From Pelobates cultripes (taxonomy: Eukaryota > Chordata > Amphibia > Anura > Pelobatidae): a DNA stretch of 64,000 nt. The translations under genes were made by a program, and so were the position numbers. The notes under the pieces were generated by a model. It did not search any database and was not told the origin of the DNA. It saw only the letters and a program-made list of their open reading frames with translations. Of the stretch, positions 1 to 11,145 are shown in pieces. Location: NCBI GenBank assembly GCA_933207985.1, contig OW240912.1, positions 199,038,607 to 199,102,606 on the forward strand, given 5' to 3'. Within the stretch, counting starts at the first letter, position 1. The number at the start of each line of letters is the position of its first letter.

Positions 1-203
1 AAACTGCTATGTTTCACTGAGGGTTAATCCAGCCTCTAGTGGCTGTCTCATTGACAGCTGCTAGAGGAGCTTCCACGATTCTCACTGTGAAAATCACAGT
101 GAGAAGACACTGAACGTCCATAGGAAAGCATTGAGTAAGCATTCGGAGCTGAGAGGCGGAGGTACCCGCAGTGCCAAAGGAGTCCGACGCTGGAGAAAGG
201 TAA
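1..203 (+). repeat. TTAA-type MITE, right-hand fragment
   Basis: This stretch matches the internal and right part of the MITE copies at 30658-31064 and 37472-37917. Shared features are a GCTATGTTT box, a palindromic CTCTAGTGGCTGTCTCATTG stem, a TTCTCACTGTGA hairpin and the CGTCCATAGGAAAGCATT block. The left end lies outside the window and the right end runs into an AC-rich tract, so the copy is incomplete. Confidence 0.75.
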
Positions 204-204
204 A

Positions 205-553
205 TGCTGAAGACACACACATACACATTCTCACGAACAGACACATACACACTAGCTAACAGACACACAAATTTACTGACATACATACACACTGACTTAC
301 AAAACATACACTTTCACTGACAAACACACACTCACTAACAGACATCAAACACACACAGTAACAGACACACACAGTAACACACTCACTAGCAGACACACAC
401 CCAATAACAGACACACTCACTGACACACACCCTATAACAGACACACTCACTGACACTCACACAAACAAACACTAACACACAAACACACACTAACACACAC
501 ATACACTAACACACAAACACATACACTAACACACACACACATTTTTTTTTTTT
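205..553. repeat. AC-rich microsatellite plus T-tract
   Basis: Degenerate runs of ACAC with interspersed ACTCACTGAC and ACTAACAC words, ending in a run of T. The open frames reading SVSV-type or VCVC-type peptides here are low-complexity translations, not genes. Confidence 0.9.
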
Positions 554-585
554 TAAATTTAACCCCCCCCCAGCCTCCTTACCTT

Positions 586-975
586 TTGGAGTGCTGGGGG
601 GATTCCCTAGGGTCCAGTGCTGGTGCTGCTGGGCTCCTGGGCGGGCAGGCTGGCTGTCTGGGTGGCCGGCCGGCGCACGAGGGAGCACTCTCCCCTGAGT
701 GCTTCCTCTTCAGCTCCCTCGCGCGCCGCGTAGGGATGCCGGCACCGGAAGATGATGTCATCTTCCGGCTCCGGCATCAGTGCGGTGCGCGAGGGAGCTG
801 AAGAGGAAGCACTCAGGGGAGAGTGCTCCCTCGCGCCACCCAGACAGCCAGCCTGCCCGCCCGCCGGGGTCAGCAGGGCCAGCCTCGGGGGGGCCTTGGG
901 TGGCCACCAGGAGAAGAGGCTGGCCCTGTGGGTACACACCGGGTCACAGGGGCGACCCTGGTATGTACGCCACTG
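586..975 (-). mobile_element. hAT-like non-autonomous element end with GC-rich palindrome
   Basis: Read on the - strand it begins CAGTGGCGTACATACC at 975, a hAT-type terminal repeat closely similar in style to the complete element at 50828-51161. The core is a large imperfect inverted repeat: about 641-757 pairs with about 758-860, centred on GAAGATGATGTCATCTTC. The other end is not seen and may have been lost in the AC tract. The same GGGAGCTGA...GAGCACTC words recur in the 50.8-kb element, so both belong to one superfamily. Confidence 0.6.
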
Positions 976-2040
976 GCTGTGACTGGCCATGGATAGCACT
1001 GTGACTGGCCATGGACGGATAGCGCTGTGACTGGCCTTGGCCGGATAGCGCTGTGACTGGCCGTGGACCGATAGCGCTGTGACTGGCCGTGGACCGATAG
1101 CGCTGTGACTGGCCATGGCTGCATAGCGCTGTGACTGGCCGTGGACGGATAGCGCTGTGACTGGCCTGGCTGCATAGCGCTGTGTCTGGCCGTGGATGGA
1201 TAGCGCTGTGACTGGCCTTGGCTGGATAGCGCTGTGACTGGCCATGGACGGATAGCGCTGTGACTGGCCGTGGACGGATAGCGCTGTGACTGGCCATGGA
1301 CGGATAGCGCTGTGACTGGCCGTGGACCTATAGCGCTGTGACTGGCCTTGGCTGGATAGCGCTGTGACTGGCCATGGACGGATAGCGCTGTGACTGGCCG
1401 TGGACGGATAGCGCTGTGACTGGCCATGGACGGATAGCGCTGTGACTGGCCGTGGACCTATAGCGCTGTGACTGGCCATGGCTTTATAGCGCTGTGACTG
1501 GCCATGGACAGATAGCGCTGTTTCTGGCCAGGGACGGATAGCGCTGTTTCTGGCCAGGGACGGATAGCGCTGTTTCTGGCCAGGGACGGATAGCGCTGTT
1601 TCTGGCCAGGGACGGATAGCGCTGTGTCTGGCCAGGGACGGATAGCGCTGTGTCTGGCCATGGCTGGATAGCGCTGTGACTGGCCATGGCTGGATAGCGC
1701 TGTGACTGGCCATGGCTTTATAGCGCTGTAAATGGCCATGGACGGATAGCGCTGTTTCTGGCCAGGGAAGGATAGCGCTGTTTCTGGCCAGGGACGGATA
1801 GCGCTGTGTCTGGCCATGGATGGATATCTCTGTGACTGGCCATGGATGGATAGCGCTGTGACTGGCCATGGATGGATAGCGCTGTGACTGGCCATGGATG
1901 GATAGCGCTGTGACTGGCCATTGCTGGATAGCACTGTGACTGGCCATGGATTTATAGCGCTGTGACTGGCCATTGCTGGATAGCACTGTGACTGGCCATG
2001 GATGGATAGCGCTGTGACTGGCCATGGATGGATAGCTCAT
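976..2040. repeat. 26-bp minisatellite array, about 41 copies
   Basis: The tandem unit is 26 bp (GATAGCGCTGTGACTGGCCA plus TGGACG) with variants such as TTTCTGGCCAGGG. Units contain the palindromes AGCGCT, TGGCCA and CCATGG. A five-unit higher-order block of 130 bp is repeated without visible change at 1201-1330 and 1331-1460. The - strand has few stops, and because 26 is not a multiple of three each frame cycles through a 26-residue peptide period; the longest frame (607-2040) is a by-product of this. Nothing else supports a protein. Confidence 0.95.
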
Positions 2041-2514
2041 GGGGGCAGGTTATGGTAGGACAGGTAGAGGAGGTACAAGCAGTTGGCACTGATGGCATGA
2101 AAATACAGTAATATGATTGGCTAGCATTCGAAACTAGTGCACTAGTGTCATACGAGAAGTTTGTATATGGTGAAAGTTTTTTGTGAGTTAGGGGTAGGCC
2201 ACTTTCCTCACCTTACTAGGACAAGCATTCCACCAACCCTCCAAAATATTTGGATCTGTCTCTTTCAGCGGTTAGACCCATGAAGGTGACATCTCCAGTT
2301 AGGGTCTGACCGACTCGGGGTGCAGTAAAAGGTAAATTTAACTAACTTAAATTTGTCCCACCGTCTTCATCCTGGGCACCCACTTCATCTCCAGGTGCTT
2401 TATCTGCCAGCAGCTGCTTCTGTGCTGTACTTTCTTGCAAGTGTAAGAGTATAACACTGAAGTCTATGAAAATGCCTCCATAGATCACATCTCTCATTGA
2501 GTGTGATGATGCCT
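2041..2514. other. Unassigned spacer
   Basis: No convincing open frame, RNA or repeat boundary was recognised between the minisatellite and the DIRS left end. Confidence 0.5.
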
Positions 2515-3201
2515 GATTTTATTAAGACATGGAGGCCCCTATTATGCTGCACTCTCTCTTTATATCCCTCAGCAGCAAAAAAAAAACTTTAACAGTGATA
2601 TGAACACAGGAAACATTCATTAACACATATCTTCGCTGGCAACCAATCAGCCAATCAGGTTCCACTCTCCAGCATAATAGGCGGTATTCCCTTGACAATA
2701 TCCTCTTTCTTTGCTGCACCCTCGGTTAAGTACACTGATCCCATAGTTCTTAACTGTGGGATTGTTATTACTATTAGTATTATTGCTATTATTATTATTA
2801 CTTTACAATTATTTTATTATTTCAATATTATTACACTGATTATGTTTATTTAATATTGTTGTTTCTTTCACTCACATCATTTTAACTTTTTAATTGCTGT
2901 AGTAGCTACTGCAAATAAACTGCTCTTATATCCTGTATTTTGATTTGGTTGGATTCCCTCCCGGGTCCCTATATTTCTTTGTGGGGCACCAGGAGGAAAA
3001 CTTATTCTTAATGCTACTCTCGTTTTTATTTGCTTTTGACTTGCCTCGCGGCACTTTCACGCCCTTTTTCAATTGATGTGTAACGGTCTCCTGCTCCTAG
3101 ATTCGAGCAGTAGTGCCGTTCGTCAAGTTCGGCAGTTTGTTTTCATTCACCAGTTTTCACTCTGTCTATGGCGCGCGTTCGCGTATAATGAGCCGGGTGC
3201 C

Positions 3202-3523
3202 CAGGCTAAAGGGCTTTTATTTGGTGATTCCTTTGTAAAGGAATTAGGGTCTTTTGTGCATACCTTTACGGCCCTAGATAAGGTGCAGAATAAGATGCGC
3301 AAGATATTCCACCAAAAGGTTTTTCCCAGGGCCGGAAGAGGTAGGAGCCGTCTGTCCGTCCGTATTCAGAGAGGTTCATACAGACAGAATCGAGGTTCCT
3401 ATACCGGAAGAGTTGGATTCCAAGAACAGAGGGCCACACCAGCTTTCTTGCCCCAAAGAGGCAGACTCTGGGTCGCTAGGGGCATCCAAGGAGCTCCTTC
3501 TGGACGACGACCTTATGGTAAGT
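3202..3523 (+). pseudogene. DIRS gag-like C-terminal remnant
   Basis: Within the open frame at 3073-3777, homology to DIRS gag begins near GLLFGDSFVKELGSFV and continues through a basic tail rich in Arg, Gly and Ser (AGRGRSR, RGSYRQNRGSY). The upstream part of the frame (about 43 residues) does not look like gag, so the N-terminal part is deleted or replaced. The RT frame overlaps its end in another frame, as is usual for DIRS. Assignment rests on motif recognition and position only. Confidence 0.65.
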
Positions 3524-4279
3524 GTCTACTATTCCCCTTCTTCCGTTCAGGTTGTGGGGGGCAGACTCAGACATTTTTCCCATGTGTGGTCACATCTGAC
3601 ATCAGATGCTTGGGTCCTGCAAGCTGTAACAGGGTACTGCATAGATTTTGTGTCCCGTCCGACTCACTTCTCCCTACCCAGAGAGATTGTTTTTTCCCAA
3701 CACGATACTATCTTCATGTCCAAGGAAATCCACGCTCTGATGTGCAAACAAGCCATCACAGAGATCCCATTCAATAATCCGGGGTACGTCCGCAACCTCT
3801 TCCTGGTACCAAAGAAAGGCGGAGGAACGAGGCCAGTCATAAATTTGAAACAATTGAACGCCTACGTGTCCTACCACCATTTCAAAATGGAAGGCATACA
3901 CTGCCTGCGTGACCTTCTACAACCCAAAGATTGGATGGCCAAGTTAGACCAGGATACATACCTCATGATGCCTATACCGGACAGATACCAAGATTTTCTC
4001 CAATTTACGTGGAAAGGAAGGAAATGAAGGTTCACATGCCTACCGTTCGGACTATCATCAGCCCCATGGTGTTTCACAAAAGTTATGAAACCCGTGATTG
4101 CCCTGCTTGAAGTTGAGGTGTTCGGCTTATCATCTATCTAGACGATATCCTCCTTCTAGCCCAGTCTACTGACCTTCTCCACACACATCTCACATGGAAT
4201 CTGACGCTGTCGCAAAACCTAGGTTTCCTTATAAACTGGGAAAAACTTATCCTGACACTGGCTCAGAACATCGAATTCC
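3413..4279 (+). pseudogene. DIRS reverse transcriptase, N-terminal part
   Basis: The frame from 3413 shows the RT palm entry: FLVPKKGGGTRPVINLKQLN (about residues 131-150), then a K-DWMAKLDQDTYLMMPI block where an aspartate follows the conserved leucine. It hits a stop near 4025. The sequence continues in other frames through LPFGLSSAPWCFTKVMKPVI to the catalytic YLDD (codons at 4135-4146), then breaks off after the residues QNIEF where the insertion at 4280 begins. At least two frame disruptions exist, so no functional enzyme is encoded. The RT resumes at about 6067. Confidence 0.88.
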
Positions 4280-6060
4280 GGGGGGCGGAGTTTGACTGCC
4301 ACGGAGGAAAGTCGCATGCCAAGCGAGCTCCTCCACTATGTTGTCCCAAATCAAGCTTAAAAAGAGCAATTGTCATGAAAAAAGAACACGTCCTGCGAGA
4401 ATCTCACCTCCTGACCTACCTAAGGGTGGTCACAAAGCTGGATGGAGCTTTCATTACTTCATGCCGCGGATGCGGCCTAGCATTCGACAGGCAGGAGAGA
4501 CAGCCTATCTCCCTGCCTGGTGGCACCCAGAGAGAACAACTTGCCGACGATAACACCTTCCCCCCCCCCTTGGGAGACTGTCCAGGGATAGCAGACAAGC
4601 GGCTCAGAGCCAGCCATTCACGCTGCAGATTATCACGACCCACACAAAATAGCAGAAACCACATGCTAACCTACCATATTTGAGGCACTCTCAGAGTTTG
4701 AATCTAGGCTAGACCGGCACTTTGACGAGTTTTGGAAGCAGTTGGCGGACAGACTGTCCTCCTGCGACCCGAAGCACGCACGGGACAGCCAGGACAGCTG
4801 GCAGGCTCCAGACCACAAGCGCTGCCGACGGATGGGGCTCCGACACAGCGGAAGTACAAGTAGCAGAAACCAACTTACCTGAAAGCGGCACAGAAGCGGG
4901 AACCAACCAAATCCAAGCCACAGCCTGGTAACAAGCCTGAGAAGTTCCAGAGAGCCCTGAGCCCGGTCAGAAACCCATCCTGCCTTTCACCAGGGTTTAA
5001 AAACCTGCATTGTGCAGCAGCTCTACGGGCACTCCGGAGGCCACCACACCAAAGTGCTGAGACCCCCCCGGAGACCTCCAAGACTGGACTGTACAAGAAA
5101 CAAACGGCTTATCAAAGGGTTCAAGAAATTCATTACCCTCCGTACGTGCGGGCCCAACTCAGCAGGACCGGGGGAGCAAGGTATGCAATTATTTGTTCCG
5201 CTCCTATACCGCCCCAGCCAGCCACAATGGCCCAAGCAAGGAACATCACACCTGAGACTCTTACGTTATTGGGTCACTGACCCACCATTACGGGGCATCG
5301 GCTGAAGGGACTTAAGAAAACACTGATGAACCCCCACAGTTAATATTCAGTTCTTTGAGCTTCCTGATTTATATGTTAGTTTTCCCCTTCCCATCATCAG
5401 TCTTAGTCAGATATTGTTTGTTTTTCTCTTTTTATTGCACAGTGTTATGCCTTTCATCAACTTCTTAAAAACAGGGCATGTCCTCCTCAGATGCCTTTTC
5501 TCACGACAGCCATTTTGGGATGGAACATCCCTTGAGTTACTTATGTAATTAAGTATATGTTTACGCCTGATTTTAGCAAGCTACACTCTCAATTGCCAGG
5601 ACAGACCTGTCTTTATTTTTAGGCTTCATCTAGAAAATGAATACCTGTCAAAATGGCAGAAACTAAAAGCGTAACGTATGTACTCCCTTCACTACCTTAC
5701 CGTCAGTTTGCATAATCTGATTACATTCATGCTTATTAGAGTATTAAATACAGTTCAATCTACCACGCTAATCTCGCAAATGGCCGCATACCATATCTTA
5801 CTACCCAGATAGCTTGGACTCACAGGTCTCCCACAGCGCCTAACTTTAACCTGAGTTGCTTGTGCGAAACGCTGACCAGCTAGCATACTATGTTATATCT
5901 TGCAATTTGTCACTATAAAAAAAAAAAAGTGCAATGTGTCATGCCTAACTACATTGATGTTTATTACTATATTGAGTGTACATGCTGTTGGGGCATGGCA
6001 CACGCTTCTGTAACTGTTTTCTCCTTCTGCACTCAAAAATAAAGAATTTCAAAAAAACAA
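4280..6060 (+). mobile_element. L1-like non-autonomous retroposon (copy a) inserted in DIRS RT
   Basis: It starts with a G-rich box followed by CGGAGTTTGACTGCC, resembling the 5' end of the L1 at 48052, and ends in AATAAAGAATTTCAAAAAAA. A probable 13-bp target duplication flanks it (AACATCGAATTCC at 4267-4279 and TACATTGAATTCC at 6062-6074, 11 of 13 matching). Removing it restores the DIRS peptide across the junction (QNIEF then LGLVIDS). No L1 ORF1 or ORF2 is recognisable; a short frame near 4680-4880 carries LDRHFDEFWKQL. It appears to be a non-coding or minimally coding element mobilised by L1. Confidence 0.78.
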
Positions 6061-6066
6061 ATACAT

Positions 6067-6798
6067 TGAATTCCTAGGACTAGTGATCGACTCCAATTCA
6101 CAAACACTACACCTCCCAGCGTCAAAATGCTGAACATCAAAAAAGAAATCAGACGCACGTTGGCTGTTCCCCAATTCTCTCTCAAACACCTGGCACGAGT
6201 CATCGGACTCCTGGCGGCTTCCATCTAGACCATATTCCCAGGCCCACTCCATTACCGAGCTCTACAACAACTTCAAGCCTCTTATCTCAGAGGCGGAGCA
6301 TCATACGGGGATATGGTAACGCTAGACAAAGAAGCGAAAGACGAACTTCGTTGGTTGCTCCTCCACATGGAGGCATGGAATGGACGCGCTATTTTCGGAA
6401 CAACCCCAGATCTGATCATAGAATCAGATTCAAGCTTACACAGCTGGGGTGCGCGTTGTGGAAATATCTCCACGGGAGGCAGATGGTCGGACCTCGAAAC
6501 GACACTGCATATCAACTGCTTAGAGCTTTTAGCCGGTTCTTTTGCAGTACGCAGCCTATCCCCGACTCATTCGCAATGCACAATTCTATTGAAGATGTAC
6601 AACTTGTCCGCAGTCAGATACATCAACCATCTGGGAGGCACGAAATTCAAAGTGCTAGCAAACCAGGCACGTGACTTCTGGCAGTTCTGCCTTATGCACA
6701 ATATCTCGGTGACAGCGGAATATATTCCTGGACTTTCAAACACCACTGTGGACTGGTACTCCAGACATCTCAGGGACTTCAGCGTCTGGACCCTTTGA
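6067..6798 (+). pseudogene. DIRS RT end and RNase H domain
   Basis: From 6067 the peptide IEFLGLVIDS resumes the RT connection, with a frame break before 6313. The open frame 6313-6798 carries the RNase H-like fold: IESDSSLHSWGA with the first catalytic aspartate, then INCLELLAGSFA with the glutamate, then GLSNTTVDWYSR with a later aspartate. This order and the spacing fit the RNase H of DIRS polyproteins. The stop at 6796-6798 precedes methyltransferase remnants in other frames, so the polyprotein is not continuous. Confidence 0.85.
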
Positions 6799-7185
6799 CA
6801 TTCAAGAACATCACAGATACCTGGGGACCTCTGGGAGTAGACCTCTTTGCCTCCTGGTTGAACGCTCAACTCCCTCACTAGTACAGTTGGAGACCAGATC
6901 CCTCGGCTCTCGCAACGAATACCTTCCTTCAAGATTGGGCCACGGAGACGAATTACGCATTCCCTCCATTTGCACTGATTCCCCGTTGCCTTCTACATCT
7001 ACTGCGCCAGAAGGGAACGTTGGTCATTGTGACTCCCCAATGGCCGTCCCAACAATAGTTCCCTCATCTTCTGGAAATGTTGATGGACTTCCCCAGCCTT
7101 TTCCCTTCGTACAATTCTCTTCTTCAGGATCCAGATGGACAACCTCACCCCTTAATTCTCCAAGGCCTTCTCAGGCTTATGGCGT
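6799..7185 (+). pseudogene. DIRS Dam-like methyltransferase remnant
   Basis: Reading across frames gives GVDLFASWLNAQLPH, then a block with PPFALIPRCLLHLLRQ and the motif LVIVTPQWPSQ. These are typical of the adenine-methyltransferase-like domain that follows RNase H in vertebrate DIRS elements. The domain is scattered over at least two frames with stops (for example at 6882), so it is dead. Its role in live elements is not settled. Confidence 0.7.
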
Positions 7186-8104
7186 GGCTGATTTCAGGGG
7201 AACTTGGTCAATCAAAGGCGTTCCGCAATCAACTCTCAGACTTCTCGAGAATGCATGGGCACCTGGCACGAGACACGCTTATAAATCTGCTTGGAATGCA
7301 TGGAATGGTTGGTGCTTGGGAAGAAATCTGGATCCCTTATCGGCTCCTTTGACAGCCATCCTACACAGTTTTTTACCTCTTTGAAGCACGTTTAACCTTT
7401 TACTGTTCAGCGCTTTCCGCTGGACATAAAGGCATCGATGGAACCCCCATTGGACTTCACCCCTTTGCCTGCCGCTTACTACGTGGAGTACGATTTTCTT
7501 GTCCACCACACCCTCATTACTCTTCACTCTGGGATGTTTCCCTTGTCCTTCGCTTTCGAATGTCATGGCCGGACAACTCTTCAATATCACTCAAACAACT
7601 GTCAGCAAAATTAGTCATGCTTTTCTGCCTTATCTTATGCAAAAGAGCCCCGGATGTACGAGCTTTAGATACAGACGCTCGATCCTTTACACCAGAAGGC
7701 TTTCTCTTTGATATCTCTAGAAGGACCAAAACGTCTTCTAAGTCCGTACTATACCCAGCCTTTCCACATAAACCTCTCTTGTGTCCAGTGGCATGCTTAC
7801 GGGAATTCGAAATCTGTACAGCTCCGCTCCGCAATCCCATGAGACCTCAATTATTTATCTCTGTCCGCAAACCACACCTTCCAATATCATCCCCCTCTCT
7901 AGCCAGATGGGTCAAATGGATTATGACATTGGGAGTGTCTCTCCACATTCTGTTCGTGGAGCCATGGCCTCAAAAGCCTCCGCGGTAGGATGTCGACCAG
8001 AGGATATTTTACGAGCTGCCGATTGGTCTTCGGAATCCACTTTCCGTTACTTCTACTTCAAACCGATTGAACACTTTGCTGGAACAGTTATCTCACAGCT
8101 TTAA
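7186..8104 (+). pseudogene. DIRS tyrosine recombinase, frameshifted
   Basis: The N-terminal SAM-like part (APGTRHAYKSAWNAWNGWC) lies in the frame ending near 7384. The catalytic part continues in a second frame at 7560-7988, with CKRAPDVRALD supplying the box I arginine region. A third frame carries HSVRGAMASKA (the H-x-x-R box) and STFRYFYFKP with the nucleophilic tyrosine candidate, ending at the stop at 8102-8104. In an intact element this enzyme would integrate circular DNA copies without making target duplications. Two frame changes inactivate it here. Confidence 0.88.
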
Positions 8105-8394
8105 ACCAGCATAATAGGAGCCTCAGTGTCTTAATAAAATTACCAGATTTTACTATTAACATGATGTAAAGTCATGATTTTATTAACGACACTGAGGCGA
8201 GTATTTTCCCTCCCACCCTTCCCTGGATGGTGTTTCACCTGGGTAAGTTAATTACGGTAAGTTTCTTTGGTTTAGATTTACTCACTGGTAAAGCGATGGA
8301 TTTGATTGTGCACGTTTGTATTCACCTTGTACAGGTTGACTTAATATTAGTTACAGTGGATATTGCCTCATCAAGTATAGCACTTTATTTATGC

Positions 8395-8795
8395 ATACAT
8401 CCATTAAAACCCCTTCAGTGACTTACCGGAGTCCAGCACCGATGGTCAGGCTCCGCCTACTCTCCTCCCTTGCCGACGACAGCCGACGGGGGAGACCTAA
8501 TCCACATGAGTGCTTTCCTATGGGGATTTCGGCGACGCTGGAGGTCTTCACATAGCGTGAGGACGTCCAGCATCGCTTAAAACACTTTTCGTGTTCTAAG
8601 AACACGGAAGTCCCTCTAGTGGCTGTCTGATAGACAGCCACTAGAGGAGGACTTAACCCTGCAAGGTAAATATTGCAGTTTATGAAAACTGCAGTAATTA
8701 TACTTGCAGGGTTAAGGGTAGTGGGAGTTGGCACCCAGACCACTCCAATGGGCAGAAGTGGTCTGGGTGCCTGGAGTATCCCTTTAAACTATTTT
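8395..8795. repeat. MITE-like repeat with CTCTAGTGGCTGTCT stem
   Basis: Contains the perfect hairpin CTCTAGTGGCTGTCTGATAG / ACAGCCACTAGAG (near 8614-8646), a TTAACCCTGCAAG / CTTGCAGGGTTAA inverted pair and ACCCAGACCACT / AGTGGTCTGGGT near the right end, which closes with ATCCCTTTAAA. Related copies lie at 18270-18730 and 48340-48525. Exact left end uncertain. Confidence 0.65.
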
Positions 8796-8829
8796 ATATC
8801 TTGATCTGTAAATTTAACTTTGATTACAT

Positions 8830-9285
8830 CGTTACATAGCTGAAAAGAGACTTGCGTCCATCAAGATAAGCCTTCCTCACATATGTTTCTGCTGTTGATC
8901 CAAAAGAAGGCAATAAACCCAGTCTGAAGCGCTTCCAATTTTGCAACAAACTAGGAAAAAAATTCTTTCTTGAACCTAAAATAGCAGTCAAATGTCTTCT
9001 TGGATCAAGCAGCTATTAACCAACTAATTAGAAATTATACCCCTGTATGTTATGTTTTTGCAAGTATTTATCCAATTGTTTAACCATCTGTATGGACTCT
9101 GATAAAACCACCTCTCCATATCCTTATTGCTCTTACTGTAAAACTTTTCTTTGCCTTCGATGAAATGTCTTTTCTTACAGCCTAAATGTGTGATCTCGTG
9201 TCCTATGTATAGCCCTGTTTATGAATAGATTTCCAGATAATGGTTTGTACTGGCCCCGAATATATTTGTATAATGTTATCATATC
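8830..9285. repeat. Dispersed repeat, LINE-like tail, host of hAT copy A
   Basis: Words such as TGCAACAAACTAGGAAAAAA, CTGTATGGACTCTGATAAAA and CCTATGTATAGCCCTG are familiar from interspersed frog repeats (recalled, not searched). It ends at ATCATATCCCCTCTGA, where hAT copy A begins. Family not assigned with certainty. Confidence 0.45.
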
Positions 9286-9293
9286 CCCTCTGA

Positions 9294-11145
9294 CAGGGCC
9301 AGATTAAGAGCCCAGTGGGCCTGGTGCTGACAATTATGATGGGGCCTAATTACAGAATCTTCTCGACCAAAAACCATAACAGTCATACCTCCCAAGCTTC
9401 ATGTATCTAATGGAGATGTTGGATGGAAACTCAAAGGATGCAGCTATAAGAAAACACATACTCTATGCTAATCTCTCTCTAATTTATGCTTTCATCTTTC
9501 AAGTAAATCCATACCCCCTAACAGCAGTGTCCAGTGAAACAGGAAGTCAATGGGCGATGTAAAAGGGTGGACCACTGACGCGAATCACGTGACCAGAACT
9601 GCCAAAAGAGGTGAACATGCCCAAAAAGGGGCATGTCTGTCCAAAGAATTGGAAGGCAAGCCTGGCATCAGTGTCACTATGTATCAGTGTCCGTGTCCCC
9701 ATGTCGCTCAGTCCCCTAGTCTCCCAGTGTCTGTGTCCTCATTTCTCCCTGTGTCCCCATGTCTGTGTTTCCCGTGTCACTAGGGGACACTGAGAGACCC
9801 GGGGACACAGAGACACTTGGGGACAATGGGAGACATGGGGACACAGACACTAGGGCCACAGAGACATGGGGACACAGACATTTGGGGATGCTAAGGACAC
9901 AGACATGGGAACACAGAGACACTTGGGGACAATGGGAGACATGGGGACACAGACACTAGGGACACAGAAACATGGGGACACAGACATTTGGGGATGCTAA
10001 GGACACAGACATGGGAACACAGAGACACTTGGGGACAATGGGAGACATGGGGACACAGACACTAGGGACACAGAGACATGGGGACACAGACATTTGGGGA
10101 TGCTAAGGACACAGACATGGGAACACAGGCACTGGGAGGCTAGGGGACACTGGGAGACATGGGGGCACTTGTGGACACAGACATGGGGACACTGGGAGAC
10201 ATGGGGACACTGAAAAATGTGGGGTCACTGGGAGACATGGGGACACTGAGACACTGGCTGGGAGACATAGGGACACTGGGAGACATGTGGACACTGAGAG
10301 ACATGGGGACAAAGACATTTGGGGGCCATAGGGACACTGGGAGCCATGGGGACACAGACACTTGGGGACAATGGGAAACATGGGGACACAGACACTGGGA
10401 GACATGGGGACACTAATGTACTAGGGACATTGAGACATGGGAACACAGACACTGGGAGACTAGGGGACACAGACACTAGGGACACTGGCTGGGAGGCATG
10501 GGGAGACTGAGACACTTGGGGACACTGGGAGACATGAGGGCACTTGTGGAAATAGACATTTGTACACTGGGAGACTGAAAAATGTGGGAACACTGGGAGA
10601 CATGGGGACACAGACATGGGGACACTGGCTGGGAGACTTAGGGACACAGACATTTGGGGACACTGGTAGACATGGGGACATTGAGACACTAGGGACACAG
10701 AGACATGGGGACAGAGACATTTGGGGATGCTAAGGTACTAGGGACACAGGAACTGGGAGACATGGGGACACTGGCTTGTTATGCATGGGGACACTGGGAG
10801 GCATGGGGCACTTGTGGACACAGACATGGGGACACTGAAAAATGTGGGGTCACTGGGAGACATGGGGACACTGAGACACTGTCTGGGAGACATGGTGACA
10901 CTGGCTGGGAGACATGGGGACACAGAGACCCAGGGACACTGAGACACATGGGGGTAATGAGACACTTGGGGACAATGGGAAACATGGGGACACAGACACT
11001 GGGAGACATGGGGATACTGAGACATTTGGGGACACTAATGTACTAGGGACACTGAGACATGGGAACACAGACACTGGGAGGCATGGGGACACTGGGAGAC
11101 ATGAGGGCACTTGTGGAAATAGACATGGGTACACTGGGAGACTGT
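9294..11145 (+). mobile_element. hAT-like minisatellite-bearing element, copy A (right end missing)
   Basis: Starts CAGGGCCAGATTAAG, the same terminal repeat as copies B (24220-25888) and C (34224-37257). About 370 bp of unique sequence matches copy C up to GCCTGGCAT. It then enters a GGGGACACTGGGAGACAT-type minisatellite that runs to about 11145. The right terminal half present in B and C is absent, so the copy is truncated or replaced by the sequence starting TCAGGTTATACC. Confidence 0.82.
9670..11145. repeat. Minisatellite inside hAT copy A
   Basis: Short C-rich section (about 9680-9775, CAGTGTCCCCATGTCTC words) followed by a long G-rich section (9780-11145, GGGGACACTGGGAGACAT words). Unit length varies around 18-20 bp with larger reiterations, for example CATTTGGGGATGCTAAGGAC three times. 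Long frames reading SVSPCLPVSP or DTGRHGDT are translations of this repeat, not genes. Confidence 0.92.

Larger units (their letters stand above)
2515..8230 (+). mobile_element. DIRS-like tyrosine-recombinase retrotransposon, decayed and interrupted
   Basis: Terminal repeats are inverted. The block at 2515-2550 (GATTTTATTAAGACATGGAG onward) reappears in reverse complement at 8106-8140, just after the recombinase stop codon. Next to the right inverted repeat a related block recurs in direct orientation (8176-8210), like the internal complementary region of DIRS elements. Between them, in the expected order, lie remnants of gag, reverse transcriptase with YLDD, RNase H, a Dam-like methyltransferase and a tyrosine recombinase. 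Frames are broken several times, the gag N-terminal part is missing, and an L1-like element sits at 4280-6060 within the RT region. The copy is therefore a fossil. Confidence 0.92.

Noticed and set aside
607..2040. 477-codon - strand open frame with a 26-residue repeat
   Set aside because: It is the translation of a 26-bp minisatellite; all three frames give the same peptide words, with no start context, splice sites or homology.
976..2040. CRISPR-like array
   Set aside because: Repeats are directly adjacent with no unique spacers, and the genome is a vertebrate's.
9716..11134. Many frames reading SVSPCLPVSPCLCP or GDTGRHGDT
   Set aside because: Translations of the hAT minisatellite; they overlap in all frames and both strands.
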